This document shows, piece after piece, positions 1 to 12,540 of a stretch of 64,000 bases of DNA; positions within the stretch are counted from its first letter, which is position 1; the number at the start of each line of letters is the position of its first letter. This DNA comes from Amaurobius ferox (taxonomy: Eukaryota > Arthropoda > Arachnida > Araneae > Amaurobiidae), in assembly GCA_951213105.1 (NCBI GenBank), contig OX578142.1, positions 123,306,231-123,370,230 of the forward strand. The letters run 5' to 3'. The notes under the pieces were generated by a model, which had not been told where the DNA came from, made no database searches, and worked only from the letters and a program-made list of their open reading frames with translations. Position numbers and translations under genes: made by a program.

Positions 1-537
1 AAATAACACTAAATTCGCATTTTTAATTCAAGTTTTGTTTTTATTTGGTAATTGGACATTTTTCTAAAAGTAGCATAACTAAATGCGAAAAATCTCAAAT
101 ATCTCGAGAACGGTTAGTCCTAGAGTAATAGAGTTGTTCTTATTCTTTTCCTCATCAAAAATTACGTATAAAACAAGCATTTAATTGATATATTTGAACA
201 AACGTAGCTTTTTTTTTAGATTTTGAATACGTAGCTTTTTTTTTAGATTCAGAAAAAGGCAGGTTGTTCTTTTTCGATTAATACCAAAATCTAATCAGCA
301 CCAGAGTATCATACAAGTAACTTATCTACCCAATTTTATGAAATTTGGTCAATTAGTATTTTAAATGGAGTGGATACATGAAAATTTTACAGCCATTTCG
401 CAAAACAAGGCGGGTTCTGTTTTTACGAATCGTACCAAAAACTAATCAGCACCAGGGTCATACCCAAGTGACTTACCAACCAAATTTTATGAAATTCGGT
501 CCATACGTTTTTGAGTTAGAGTGGATACATACATTGC

Positions 538-572
<35 letters not shown>

Positions 573-714
573 CACACACAGACGTCACGCTAAAAATGGT
601 TTTTTCGTATTCTAGAGGTCTCGAAATGTGTAGATCCGCCGAAAACTCGAGTTGTGATTTTCGTCATGATTCCAATACTTTCCCTGTATATTACCATGTA
701 TTGCAGGGAAAGTA
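1..714 (+). mobile_element. Family B HINE-like repeat, 5' end outside the window
   Basis: This is the 3' part of a repeat found many times in the window. Visible landmarks are the phrase around CTAATCAGCACCAG, a (CAGA)n tract at 541-570, the block around CGTCACGCTAAAAATGG and a terminal hairpin whose arms are 676-686 and 704-714 (TACTTTCCCTG / CAGGGAAAGTA). No coding capacity is visible; the small reading frame across the CAGA tract is a by-product of the microsatellite. It is followed head-to-tail by a second copy. The placement in Helentron-associated elements is inference from architecture. Confidence 0.75.
541..578. repeat. (CAGA)n microsatellite in family B
   Basis: A tetranucleotide run followed by a CA run. 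It sits at the same internal place as in other family B copies, so it belongs to the element rather than arising independently. Confidence 0.9.
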
Positions 715-717
715 AAA

Positions 718-1547
718 ATATGATGTGGGCAGCACATGACTTTCTCTGCAGACCTATATTAACGTTCTCTTTATTTTAATTAAATTTATTTCATTTTTAA
801 TTCAATTTTCGTTCTCATTCGGTAGCCGGGCTTATTTTCAAAGGTGGCGTAGGGAAAGTACGAAAAACTAAAATATCTCGAGAACGGCTAGTCCTAGTGT
901 AATGGGGTTGGTCTTATTCTTTTCGCCGTTAGAAGTTACGTATTAAATGAGCATTTAATGGATATATTTGAGTATACCTAATTCTTTAGTTTAGATTTTG
1001 GCGATTTTTGTGGGCCATTTTGCAAAAAAAGACAGGTTATTTTTTTCCGAATCGTACCAAAATCTAATCAGCACCAGGGTCAAGTGACTCATCTACCGAA
1101 TTTTGTGAAATTCGGTCCAGTAGTTTTTAAGTTAGAGTGGATACAAAATTTTGCGGGCCACTTCGCAAAAAAAGGCGGGTTCTTTAATTCCAAATCATAA
1201 CCAAAACTAATCAGCACCAGACTCGCCCACAAGTGACTTACCCACCAAATTTTGTGAAATTCGATCCATTAGTTTTTTACTTAGAGTGGATACAAAATCT
1301 GCACAGACAGACAGACACACAGACAGACACACAGACAGACACACAGACAGACACACAGACAGACTCACAGACAGACAGACACACAGACACACTGACACAC
1401 AGACACACACACAGACGTCACGCTAAAAATGGTTTTTTCGTATTCTAGAGGTCTCGAAACGTGTAGATCCGTCGAAAACTCGAGTTGTGATTTTCGGCAT
1501 GATTCCAATACTTTCCCTGTACATTACCATGTATTGCAGGGAAAGTA
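718..1547 (+). mobile_element. Family B HINE-like repeat, nearly full length
   Basis: This copy starts at a TGATGTGGGCAGC head and ends at a hairpin with arms 1509-1519 and 1537-1547. Near the head, ACTTTCTCTGCAG (739-751) is the inverse of the hairpin's right arm with one mismatch, an asymmetric terminal inverted repeat. A CAGA/CACA tract lies at 1305-1412. It directly abuts the preceding copy, a head-to-tail dimer of the kind seen with rolling-circle elements. There is no protein-coding capacity. Confidence 0.78.
1305..1412. repeat. (CAGACA)n microsatellite in family B
   Basis: A long mixed CAGACA/CACAGA tract. Frames on both strands translate to simple repeats and are not genes. Confidence 0.92.
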
Positions 1548-4346
1548 AAAATAAGTCAAAATTAAACATATGAATCCCAAAGACTGAGAAATGAACAAAT
1601 ATTAAGAAAATCAAAAGACAGTGGACAAAAGTAGTGTAATGGACAAGTTATTAACTAAATTGTTATTGACGGTTTATTCTACTATGGATTTGTTCAATTT
1701 TGGGATCAATCATTTATAAATTTTTGCTATAGATTGTGGTTTCTCTCTTAGCACTGCCAATCGTGATATTCATAAACATTTCTAAACAGTCCTGTAAATT
1801 TTTTTCTGAAAAAGATTTCAACAATATTATGATTTTACTACTTTATCCAAAAATCAGTCAGAAAATTGCTAAAATAATTTTTAAAAATCACGTTTAATAT
1901 TGTGTTTACTCCTATTAATACATTTTGGTTTTTTAATCTTCAAGATCCTATTGAAATTTCTAATAGTTCGGCCATTTATGGTCTTGCTTACCAGTGTAGT
2001 CTTTCTTTTATTGATTAAATTAATCGTGCTTTAAAATTTCGTATTTAAGAACATGAAAACAATGTCAGAAAACAGAAATTTAATTAATCTTCAATTAATT
2101 GCTCTTCATTGCTTCAATTTTCACTACCATTTAGAGTATATTTTTTACCGGCAAGGATTATATATAACTACACTTCGATCTATGATCTTAACGTTTTGAA
2201 GTCTTCCATATTTAGAAAAGTTCTAGTAATTCAGTTAATGACTTGTACAGTACTCAATCTTTGTCCATAATTTAGCAAGGTGCCTATTATTTTTTTTATA
2301 TTTATTCCGCTTGTTAGCCCTTTGATGATATCAATTTCAAATTTTTAATGTACATCAAAGGTAACAATGAATACTAATTAAAACCAGAATTTACTTTATA
2401 ATAAAATGCTTTCTTGACCTTGCATCTGAAATGATAGAACATTACCAACTGAATAAGCCAATCATTTTCTAAATTGCACGTTCAATCAAACTGAAATATA
2501 TTTTGGTAACTACATAAAACCGCTAAGTAGGAGTAATATGCCCAAAATAAGCGCCTAAACCGCTGCGCAGACACGGAATACGCTTTTGGGCTCGGCGTTG
2601 AGCAGATCGACAGCTACGCTCTAATATGACTATGTATTACGCCCTGCATACGCAATTCACCATTTTCTCAGGCATAATACATTCTAAAGAATCTGTTTTG
2701 AAACGCCATAACTGGCTTCTTCGATATGTCTTAAATATGTGCGAGGAGTCGCATGCTAATGGTGATGCTAAACTTGCTTAAAATCAACGGTATGTTTTCT
2801 AAATGAAAATACTTACGATCCAAACAATCCCTGGGCACATTATTTTTGTTTATTATCATCCAGTTTCCATCTCATACTGAGTTCGGAAAATACGAACAAA
2901 TGATCGCAGAAACAACATTTTTGGTTTGGAGCAGTGTGTAATAAACTCTTGTCATATTTAAATAAACTCCTATTAAATTATGAAGATAGGATTGTCCATC
3001 AATTTTTCTATGTCGGAATTTTAAGGTCGATTGCATCTCTCTCTTAAAGGCATAAAAAATATATATATAAATATTGAAATATCCGCGAAAATTCGTGTAT
3101 TGATAGTATGGATTTCGTTTAAAATGTTTCTAAAGGAAAATTATTTGATCTTTGATTGAAATTTTGGAATAATATTTTCTATCTGTAACGATCTGAGTTT
3201 TGCGAAAATCACCCAAAATAGAGCTTCAACATTTAAAAAATGAAAACTAATTTAAAGTTTAAAATATCTCGACGGTATCCGAGGTACCCCTGTACCGAAT
3301 TCCACGGATGTACAACACTTAAATTTCCCGCTGCAGATTGTGCAGATAGATAAACAACCTAATATCTTCTTTTATTATTATAAATGACTCTGTTGGGCTA
3401 TATTTGCTGTGATTCTGTTGAGTTACGCTTATCATGAGTCTGTTGAGTCACATTTGTCAGGACTCAACTTGACGAAAGAATCAAGGAACATTTTCATGAC
3501 TAAAAACATAGTGATAGATATACTATAAATTCAAAGGGCAATGTTGAACGATATAAAATGGAATGCACACTTCTGTTGATACTATTGGCGCGTAAATTTT
3601 ATGTTTTTTTTTTCTTTTCTTTTCTTTCTTTCTTTTTTTTTTTAAAGTAGGAACTTTTGCATGATAAAATAGAACTATTTATTAAAAAAGTGAGTTATTT
3701 GAAAATAGTGGGGTTCATTTGTTTAGAAGATATTAAATTCTAATTATTACTTATAGAACTCTTTACTAAATATAAGGAAATTTAGTTAAAGCGTTATGAA
3801 CTGTAAAGCTTGAATTTTAAGAAAAAGAACACGATATGAAAAAGTATTTTGATACCTAACTAAATAAAATATGAAGGTGTCTCTAAGGAGATTCCATTTA
3901 GAAGAAAAGCATTATTGGTTTTTCACTTTTGCGAATTAACAAAAATCATATTTAAAAAATGTCTTGTAAAATACTAATGTTCTTTAAAATATTCATACCA
4001 GAGAATATGTCTCTGCTTACAAATGTTACAGAATAACAATCAGACGAAAGATTTGATATAAAACTCTACTCGCAGACCATAACTTTCAAGGAACAACCCG
4101 ATAAAAAGTGGTTTCTTCCTTAATGGTCAAGTTGGTTTTGCACGTCTCAAGGCAACAGCATCCACTCGTCCGAATTAAGGTGACCAGAGGGCAGTAGCGT
4201 AAAGCCCAAACTGGCAATTTCTCGTCTTACTTTTACTCAAGCAGAGGAAAACTCAACGTGATGTATACGGGGCGTGTTCAGGTTTCACAGTGACTTTATT
4301 TTTACTAGGCGCACTCACGTACGGATATTTAGTAATGTATGTAAGA
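1548..4346. other. AT-rich DNA with no recognised gene
   Basis: Mostly AT-rich with frequent stops. Two less AT-rich patches stand out (about 2520-2720 and 4130-4290). The second has a TGGTCAAGTTGG match to a Pol III A-box near 4124-4135 and a weak B-box-like word some 50 bases on, so it could be a tRNA-like remnant. A pyrimidine tract lies at 3606-3645. Confidence 0.5.
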
Positions 4347-4465
4347 TGATTTAAAATGAACTGCTGAAAATGAAAATTTTTGTTCATTTTTATGCGTGAT
4401 GATTTAAAATAAAATGCTCATAATGAAAATTTTTATTCATTTTTATGCGTGATGATTTAAAAAAG
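4347..4465. repeat. 53-bp tandem repeat next to a family A element
   Basis: Slightly more than two copies of a 53-bp unit beginning TGATTTAAAA and ending TTTTTATGCGTGA. Diverged copies recur at 6146-6200 and 6280-6325, on the other side of the adjacent family A element. Confidence 0.75.
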
Positions 4466-4468
4466 TAA

Positions 4469-6140
4469 TCTGATGTAGGAAACACATGACTATCCTTATA
4501 TACTGCGATGAATTTACTCTTTTTACAATAAAAAAAATAATGTATAAGATCCACGGTACTGTGTTTTGAATGTTGAATTGTGCATTTGGTGATTTTCCGG
4601 ATGACAAAATGTAATATTTATTAATGTAATATTATATATGACTATTTCAAAGTATCCAATTAACTTATATTTTATACAGCTCTAAATTAACAATTATCAA
4701 TATTGATAGCGTCCTCAATAAGCGATGTAGTCCATACAATAAAATATTTCAATAATTAATTCATAATTGGCGTAATTTTAATTAATTTACCGTCATTTTT
4801 GCAATTTTGACATAATTTTCGTCAATTTGGAGCGAAATACAGCCAAGTTGGAGATACTTTGCTGGATTATAAACCAAGTTTGCCAAATACATCACCGAGT
4901 GTTACAGACAAACGGAGAGAAGAGCACTTCTAACATACTGGAATGTATACCCGTCATATGACGGAAATCAGAATTTGCGAAACATTACTTCTCATTTGGC
5001 AACATTTTTTTCAATTTGGCGATATTTTTGCTACTTTGACAACATTAAAAAGTCGCCAAATTGGCGGCGTCCCGCTAAATTTCTCGCCAAACGTTATAGA
5101 CGGACAGAGAAATGGGTTATTCTTATAATCTATTTTTATGTCCTTTCCAAGATATTGAACTTTCATCATTTAGTCGTCATTTCATTGATTCGGCGTCAGT
5201 TTCATTAATTTGGCGAATTTATATATATTGGGGGACATTTTCGTCAATTTGGCAACATTTGAAAAGCAACCAAGTTCAACATATTCCGAAAAATTCGTCA
5301 CCAAAATTTTATCCAATCGTTACGGACGGAAAAATAGGTTAATCTTAAAGTACTTGTAGATTCTTATAATATTTCGTAGATATTGAATTTTTGTCAATTA
5401 GTCGTCATTTTTATCAATGTGACGCCATTTTCGTTAATTTGGCAACATTTAAAAAGTAGCCAAGTTGGCGATATTTCCCCAAATTCGTCGCCAAAATCTC
5501 GCCAAGAGTTATGGACAGAGAAATAAGTTATTCTTACAGCAGATAAATGATTATTGGCGTCTAACTACTAAAGTATTACCCAAAGTATATTTTCTCATGA
5601 ATGGAACAAGCTAGATCCACAAAAATGATGCCACTAAATTTATCACATGTTACATATAAAGAGTTAACCATATTTCACAATAGTTAATCATTTTATTTTT
5701 ATTTTATGTGATTTTTTGATAAATTTGATTTGAAAAATGTGCAATATCTCAACGTTTTATGCTAGCATTCTAAAGTTAATGCAATCGTTTTCTAATGAAA
5801 CACATAGGATAAGACCATTTGCGCAACTTTATTAAAGGCTTTTATTTTTGATTTTTCCAAAATTTCACTCGAAAATTTAGTGGGGCTCGGAACAGTCGAC
5901 TGTGTTTAAAAACAATAAGCTTCCAGTATTCACGGATTGTAATTTTTGTACTAAATTTCGCTCGAATCTCGCTTCACTCGTTTGTCAGATGTCGCCCCCC
6001 CCCCCCCTCTCACACACACATCACTTCAAAAACATTTTATTCGTGTTCAGGGATGCTTGAAAAGTGCTCTGCGAAAACTCAAATTCGAATGTTCGACCAC
6101 GTCACAATATTTTTCTTAAACATTATACTATGCATATAAA
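4469..6140 (+). mobile_element. Family A HINE-like repeat with expanded core
   Basis: It starts TCTGATGTAGG and ends in a decayed version of the family 3' hairpin at about 6105-6140. The core (4780-5540) is rich in CAATTTGGCG-type words and holds an internal tandem repeat of about 190-225 bp, with anchors at 5092, 5317 and 5506. The copies at 40619 and 60346 have the anchor once. A C-run and a CA tract lie near 5995-6020. Small reading frames in the core come from the repeat. Confidence 0.68.
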
Positions 6141-6335
6141 AAAACTTATAATGAAAATTTTTATTCATTTTTATGCGAGAGGATTTAAAATAAAATATTC
6201 TAAATGAATAAATGAATTATCGACCCCATCACAGTACTTTCCTTATGCATTATACTATGTATATAAGAAAAATAGTAAAATGATCATAATGAAAACGTTT
6301 ATTAATTTTTATGCGTTATTACGTAACTAACATAT
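6141..6335. repeat. Second family A 3' end plus 53-bp unit remnants
   Basis: The 53-bp motif seen before 4469 reappears here, followed by another family A 3' end (GACCCCATCACAGTACTTTCC, about 6205-6265) and the 53-bp motif again. This suggests partial tandem duplication of the element with its flank. Confidence 0.55.
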
Positions 6336-8351
6336 CAAGCAGTATTATTCAATGCCTAAAGTATTAGGACACATTTTCCTAAATTTTAATTATTCTTAAA
6401 AAACACATATTTGCCTTAATCGGCTATACTTTGCTTAATAAAAATACCGCATAGTTGGTGTTATCTGCATGTGACCGTGAGGTCACTTCACTGTGATTCT
6501 CAAAGATTTTGTGGGATATGTGACAAATTAGGAAGCCAGTTTTTACTGTAGAAATATCCATGCTTTTCATTTAAAAAAACAAAAACAATATGCATATATA
6601 AATGATTGAAATTGCTGTATTGATAGAAATAATTTTTGTTTGAAGAAATTTGTAATAAGAATTTAGCCGTATACATGACACCGCTGGCTCCGTTACTAGA
6701 AAAATATTAAAGTTTTATGAATATATGCCGCTGATTAGAATAAAATACACAAGAAATGCAATTATTACAATGCATAGTTTTTATGAGACAGTGAAATGTA
6801 TATGAAATTATCAGATTCCTGTTTCATTTGAAAATTAGGAAATAATATTTAGCAGAAGTTTCACTAATTTATATAAATTAAATTGAATTTTCAATACTAT
6901 AAATTAAAAGAACGTTACATGAGATTCTAATTTTATGTTGCAAGACTCATAAAACAGTAAATTGAAAATTGTAAAAATAAATAAATAAATAAATCATGTA
7001 AAAGTTCAATTAATTTTAATTTTACTGGCTAGACTTATATTTAATTAAAGTATTTTAAATTTTGTTTAATTTACATACCTTAAAGTGTCATTTTTTTTTA
7101 TTTCGAGGCAGATACGGTACTTAATATTAGAACTTTAATTACATTACTTATTTAATGTGTATTAATGGAAGAAATGAAAGGTGATAAAATGAATAATGCT
7201 AGTGGCTCGTATTTAAATTAATTCATATTGAAGTTTAAGTTTGATTAATAAAACTTGAAAAAAAAAACTTATAATCTACAGATTTTTTTCTTTTCTTTTA
7301 TTTATTTATTTATTTATTTATCTATCTATTTTTTTTTTTTTTTTTGCTTTTTATAATTATTTCATTCCCGTTATTCTGACTGAATGGGAATACTCACATG
7401 CCCAATACTCCTATCAAGATAAAATATTCTTCTCAACGCAAAATAAGATCTTTTTGTCAGAATGAGGTGAAAAGTCAAATAATTGATCTATTTCTATATT
7501 TGAAATATTAGCTTTTATTTATTTTTTTTAATTTTCCGTAGGAAATAAAAAAAACATTTTCCTTAGTAAAACATTGCTAGAACTAAATAATAAAATATAA
7601 TTATGTTAAATTTCTTATTATATTTATTTCTTATTATAATTCTATAGTAAAAACATAAGGTATTTTTATCATCCTATTATTCTTACTAAATAGTAATATG
7701 ATTTTAAAAAAATTAAACTACTTATTATTTATTTGTTTTTAATATTTTATGATTTAAATTTACTTGGGATTTTTGAATTAGTTTTCAAAAAAGTTTCTTC
7801 ACATTAAAGGATGTATCACCCACTTAATGAAAATGAAATAAACTATTAACAATAATGACTAAATAAGTAATAAAATATGGACTATTTAATTAACTGAGCT
7901 TATTTACAATTTTTAACAGAATTTCGAATTTGCTTTCTTGCTGAAATATCTCATAATTTGTCTTCAGTGTGTAGTGAGTCATTAAAGGTTATGATTATCT
8001 ATAAAGCCATACTCAAACAACGTTTTAGAGAAATATTTCTGTACCTCCATTCAATGTAGATAAATCGTGTTAGTAGCTAGAAAACACCGGTTCATAGTCA
8101 TTTGGATCAGGCGCAGTAGCGCAATGACATCTCTATTGCCTTTCCTTCCAGACGAAGAGGGAAGCAGTCCCACTCTTAGAAGACGAGGAGGGTATGACTC
8201 ATACAATGTTGGATAAGGGAAAGTCGCAGCCGAAATGAGTCGTACCCATGGAAGATGATATAACGGACGTCATACGATTTTCGGAGGAAGATTCACGGAA
8301 AATTATCACACGATTTTCGGAGGAGGGAAAGAGACAGTTGGAATCGTAGAT
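6336..8351. other. AT-rich DNA with no recognised gene
   Basis: Very AT-rich, with (AAAT)n near 6978-6994, (TTTA)n near 7297-7325 and long T-runs around 7329-7345. A more GC-rich patch at 8090-8345 carries GAAGA/GGAGG words and a duplicated phrase (ACGATTTTCGGAGGA twice near 8274 and 8310). No frame there looks like a known protein. Confidence 0.5.
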
Positions 8352-8466
8352 ATTCCAAGGAATATAGGATATATACGATTATATTATATAGGATATCTAC
8401 GATTATATTATATAGGATATCTACGATTATATTATATAGGATATCTACGATTATATTATATAGGAT
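8352..8466. repeat. 24-bp minisatellite
   Basis: Four to five near-identical copies of a 24-bp unit containing GGATATCTACGATTATATT. Confidence 0.9.
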
Positions 8467-8746
8467 CTAGGGTTTGAATGACTCACCGCTGTGAGAAAGG
8501 AGATGTTGTAAGAAGTCACGCGACTTTTCAAGGATCCTCTGGGCAATATGAGGTGGTGTTTGAAGAGGGTGTTTGTTCTAGGCGTGATGGTTGGGGAAGT
8601 TGAAAGGTGAAATCACGTTGTTGACATCGTAGATATCCTAAAGAGTAGTTGGAGTCTTCCTAGTTTTCCAATGTTAGAAATCCAGCTCCCACTTTGACCT
8701 CGTGGCGGAGAAAGTGTCAAAAATCTTTTTTGATTGCCTACTTTTT

Positions 8747-9508
8747 TACTTTCCCTGCAATACATGGTAATGTATAGGGAAAGTATTGGAATCATGTCAA
8801 AAATTGCAACTCGAGTTTTCGACGGATCTACACGTTTCAAGACATCTAGAATACGAAAAAATCATTTTTAGCGTGACGTCTGTGCGTGTGTCTGTCTGTC
8901 TGTGTGTCTGTCTGTGCAGATTTTGTATCCACTGTAACTAAAAAACTAATTGACCGAATTTCAAAAAATTTGGTAGGTAAGTCACTTGTGGGCGAGTCTG
9001 GTGCTGATTAGTTTTGGGTATGATTCGGGATGAAAGAACCCGCTTTTTTTTTTTTGCGAAATGGCCCGCAAAAGTTTGTATCCACTCTAACTGAAAAACT
9101 AATGGACCGAATTTCACAAAATTCAGTAGATGAGTCATTTGTGGGTCACCCTGGTGCTGATTAGATTTTGGTATGATTCGAAAAAAAGAACCCGCCTTTT
9201 TTTGCAAAATGGCCCGCAAAAATCGTCAAAATCTATACTAAAGAACTACGTATGCTCAAATATATCCATTAAATGCTTGTTTAATACGTAATTTTTAACG
9301 AAGAAAAGAATAAGACCAACCCCATTACACTAGGACCAGCCGTTTTCGAGATATTTTAGTTTTTCGTATTTTCTCTACGCCACCTTTGAAAATAAGTCCG
9401 GTTACCGAATGAGAAAGAAAATTGAATTAAAAGTGAAATAAATTTAATTAAAATAAAGAGAACGTGGATATAAGTCTGCAGGGAAAGTCATGTGCTGCCT
9501 ACATCAGA
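8747..9508 (-). mobile_element. Family B HINE-like repeat
   Basis: A reverse-oriented copy: the terminal hairpin is at 8747-8785 and the head, CATCAGA in this orientation, ends at 9508. A (GTCT)n tract lies near 8888-8918. The inverse of CTTTCCCTGCAG is visible near 9475-9490 next to the head. Frames here, including the repeated peptide blocks on the minus strand, are repeat-derived. Confidence 0.78.
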
Positions 9509-9785
9509 TTTTTTACATTCTGCTCGTCAACTGTTAATCGCTTCTTCTTTTCGTACGCTAGGGGGATTTGACCACTCATTCGGATCATTTGTGCTGGTAC
9601 ACTTTCTTAATTACTTCGCGGAATAGAGGGTCTTTCGTAAATAACACCTACTATTTAGGCCCGCCCCACCTAAGAAAGATCTTTATACAGTTTTGAAAGA
9701 TATTCTATATCATAGATGTACGGTATCTATAAAATAGGATATCTACGGTCTACATGTACTTGTAACTCGCTCCCCATTGATATCC
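9509..9785. other. Intervening DNA with nothing recognised
   Basis: A short single-copy-looking stretch between a family B copy and the hAT-like element. No gene or repeat was recognised. Confidence 0.5.
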
Positions 9786-9793
9786 GTACGAAC

Positions 9794-11621
9794 CAGAGTT
9801 GGGCGAAATGCATTCAAAATGTATTTTCGATACAAAATACATAGGTTTCAGGGCTTAAAATTCCAAATACAAAATATTTTTCAAATTTGAAAAATTTTAA
9901 ATACAAAACACATGTATTTTCTGTGAGACCAGACATCGATCTCACACCAGTTATTATGAGACAGTTTTATGTACATTATTTATTGTGTCTGAAACGTCAG
10001 ACAATACATTCAGTCTCAATGATGCCAAAGTTTACAGCATGTTGACCCAAAGGTCAGATAAAATCATAAATTTAGGGGGACAGAGGGGGGTCGAATGACT
10101 CTTAAGAAAATGTGAAGTAACGATATTGGATAAAAAGGCTGACCAATGCAGAAGATGCTTGTGTCTTCGCCGTGAAGGCGGCCAATAGAAGCAAAAGAGG
10201 AGTGTCAGACCTGAGGCAAAAGAGCCACAACCTAAGACAGAACATATTTATAGAACGATGATATAGATCGAGGATACTTACAGAGAACGTCTAGATATGT
10301 AGAATGAACAGAATGATATAAGAACGGAGATATAAAACGACGGTATTTACAGAGAATAGACTTAAAAATGATATAAGAACTGAGATACAGAACGACTAGA
10401 CATATGGAACGAATATGGAGAACGACTGCGACAGAGTGGTCCGGAGATAGTCCCCGAAAGGTGTCCTAACATGCAATTCGATGTTAGTCAGAGTCCAAGG
10501 AGACTTCAACAAAATGTGCAAAAATCAGTGCATCTACAAGGAAGCAAGTGTTGTGGTCAGGTATGTGCTTATTAAATATGGTAGCAGGTCTTAGATTATT
10601 TCGATAACAAATAGTGTTTCAGTCTCACACGGCAAATCTCTCACATTTTGCTCCATCCTTCGCAAATAAATATGCAAATTGTTGTAATTGAGTAAAAAGT
10701 ATTTTATGTTGTTAATAAATGATTTATTGTTAAAGTTAAAATGGTTCAATCAATTTAGTATTATGTTAATTAATATTCCTTTACAGAACCCAGGCTAAAG
10801 AAAATAATTGGTGGGTTTTAATAGCGACAAACAACGCAATGTTTAATTTAATAATAATGTTCCACTATGTACGAATTTACGGCCGTGTCAATTTTACTAA
10901 ATTAATATGTTTAAAAAGCCAACTTTAAGTATTTTCTTTATTACTGCACCACAATTGGCATTCCGCCTTGCTACTCTGTTATCATCATTAGATATCACTT
11001 TAAAAGAATTTCCATCTAATACTTCCCTAAATACATTTTCATCACGAGCAGCAGTATTTTCCATTTTTTCTTATATCTAACTAACTGCTAATAATAACTA
11101 ACTGCATTGCATCTCTTTAATTTATTTAAAATATCTATACAATGCATAGCAGAGCTTGGATTGCCTATGTTTCTGTTTTTACAAAGATTGGAAATTCAAG
11201 ATCTCTTTTTGTCCATTTCCTTTATACATAGGCAGGAAGGAGTAATCTACCAAACAACATTATATAATTTCTATATGAAAGTAAAGTTTATAACAGAAAC
11301 CATATTTTTCAGAATCCACCACAGATACTAAACATCCCATTAATTAACATCCTTATCGGCGCCAGGTTGCAAAAGGCTGTTTAGATTTACTCCTAAAAAC
11401 GAATTCAATGACTAGACAAAATACAAATTAGCTATTTTCTCTTTTGCGAGTTTAAATACGATAGTTTGAAATCTGAAGAAATGTATTTTGAGTATTTTGA
11501 AAATACAAAATACTCTGAAAATGTATTCAATACATTACCAAAATACTTTAGTTTTTCCAGTTTAAAATACAAATTACAAATGTATTTCAAATATATGTAT
11601 TTTCGATACTGCTCAACTCTG
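9794..11621 (-). mobile_element. hAT-like DNA transposon, decayed
   Basis: The ends are inverted: the left end begins CAGAGTTGGGCGAA and the right end reads GCTCAACTCTG, a style common in hAT elements. The flanking octamers GTACGAAC (9786-9793) and GTACAAGC (11622-11629) match at 6 of 8 bases, as expected for an old 8-bp hAT target duplication. Both subterminal regions are rich in inverted AAAATACA words. The interior has only a short coding relic and cannot encode a full transposase of roughly 600 residues, so the element is internally deleted and not autonomous. Confidence 0.68.
10897..11064 (-). pseudogene. Short N-terminal relic in the hAT-like element
   Basis: A 55-codon frame starting ATG at 11064 and ending at TAG 10897. 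It begins MENTAARDENVFREV and has an acidic head followed by a basic stretch with one cysteine (NCGAVIKK). This resembles the start of hAT transposases, where a BED-type finger follows, but only one possible ligand remains and no downstream catalytic or dimerisation region is present. It is called a relic because of the hAT-like ends around it and its antisense position near the right end. It could also be a chance frame. Confidence 0.35.
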
Positions 11622-11629
11622 GTACAAGC

Positions 11630-12540
11630 CACCCACCCACTTTCCTCACAACACCGCCCATACTGTTCAAGGAGGAGCCAAGCAATATGTTCTTAATTCT
11701 GATTCCGCCATCTGGTGGTCCCATAGAAAACTATTTTGGAGATATTTTATATTGGGTCAAATTCTTATTTTGAGATAGATATTTTTTGCATTGTGCTCGA
11801 TTCGATCCTTTGACAAAATAGATCTGGTAGATGCGTCAACTGCGCTCCCGTCAACACATCCATAGATTCTTACTACAACATTGGCTTGGAAATGTATTTA
11901 ATTCTTACACGGAAAAAGAATTATCGCGATTTCCTCCTCCAAGAACTTACCCTTTCTGCGCATGTCAAGGCTAGTTGAAAACATTGTTTCTTAAATAACA
12001 TAGACATATAAAAATAATGATATTTAAAAAAATATATGTAATACTCGTATACACATACAGAGAATATTATGTTTAATTATTGCGCCTAGCAAACCACAGC
12101 ACACTCAAAGGATCTTATTCGAATATTGACATGTGATAGTATTTTATTCATGCAGTTATCGGATTTCTTTATTTTATTCTTTTCAAGAACTTACACCTTT
12201 CGCGCATGTCAGGATTGGCTGAAAACACCATTTCATAAATAACATATTAATTAAAAATTGTGATTTTTTAAATATATTTTTTCATATAAAATAATTTTAT
12301 ACTTAAGCATAGCATCCAGCAATCCACAGCACACCCCACAGGGTCTTACACCAATGTATTTAAATCTTACACGGGAAAAGAGGATTGCAGTAATTTCTTA
12401 TATTAAGAGTATTCCACTTATTTTCAAGTGTTTTGGATAATTTAAAATCAAATATTTTTTTTTATATGGGGTCAGCTATTGTGCCATGACTTTTCCAACT
12501 GAACCGCACATTGTTGTTCTAATATATACATAGAAAAGAA
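11630..12540. repeat. Diverged tandem repeats, period about 200-270 bp
   Basis: A phrase of the form CTTACACGGRAAAAGA followed by CAAGAACTTAC and CGCATGTCA recurs near 11905, 12170, 12370 and 12545 with heavy divergence. No coding potential is seen. Confidence 0.5.
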
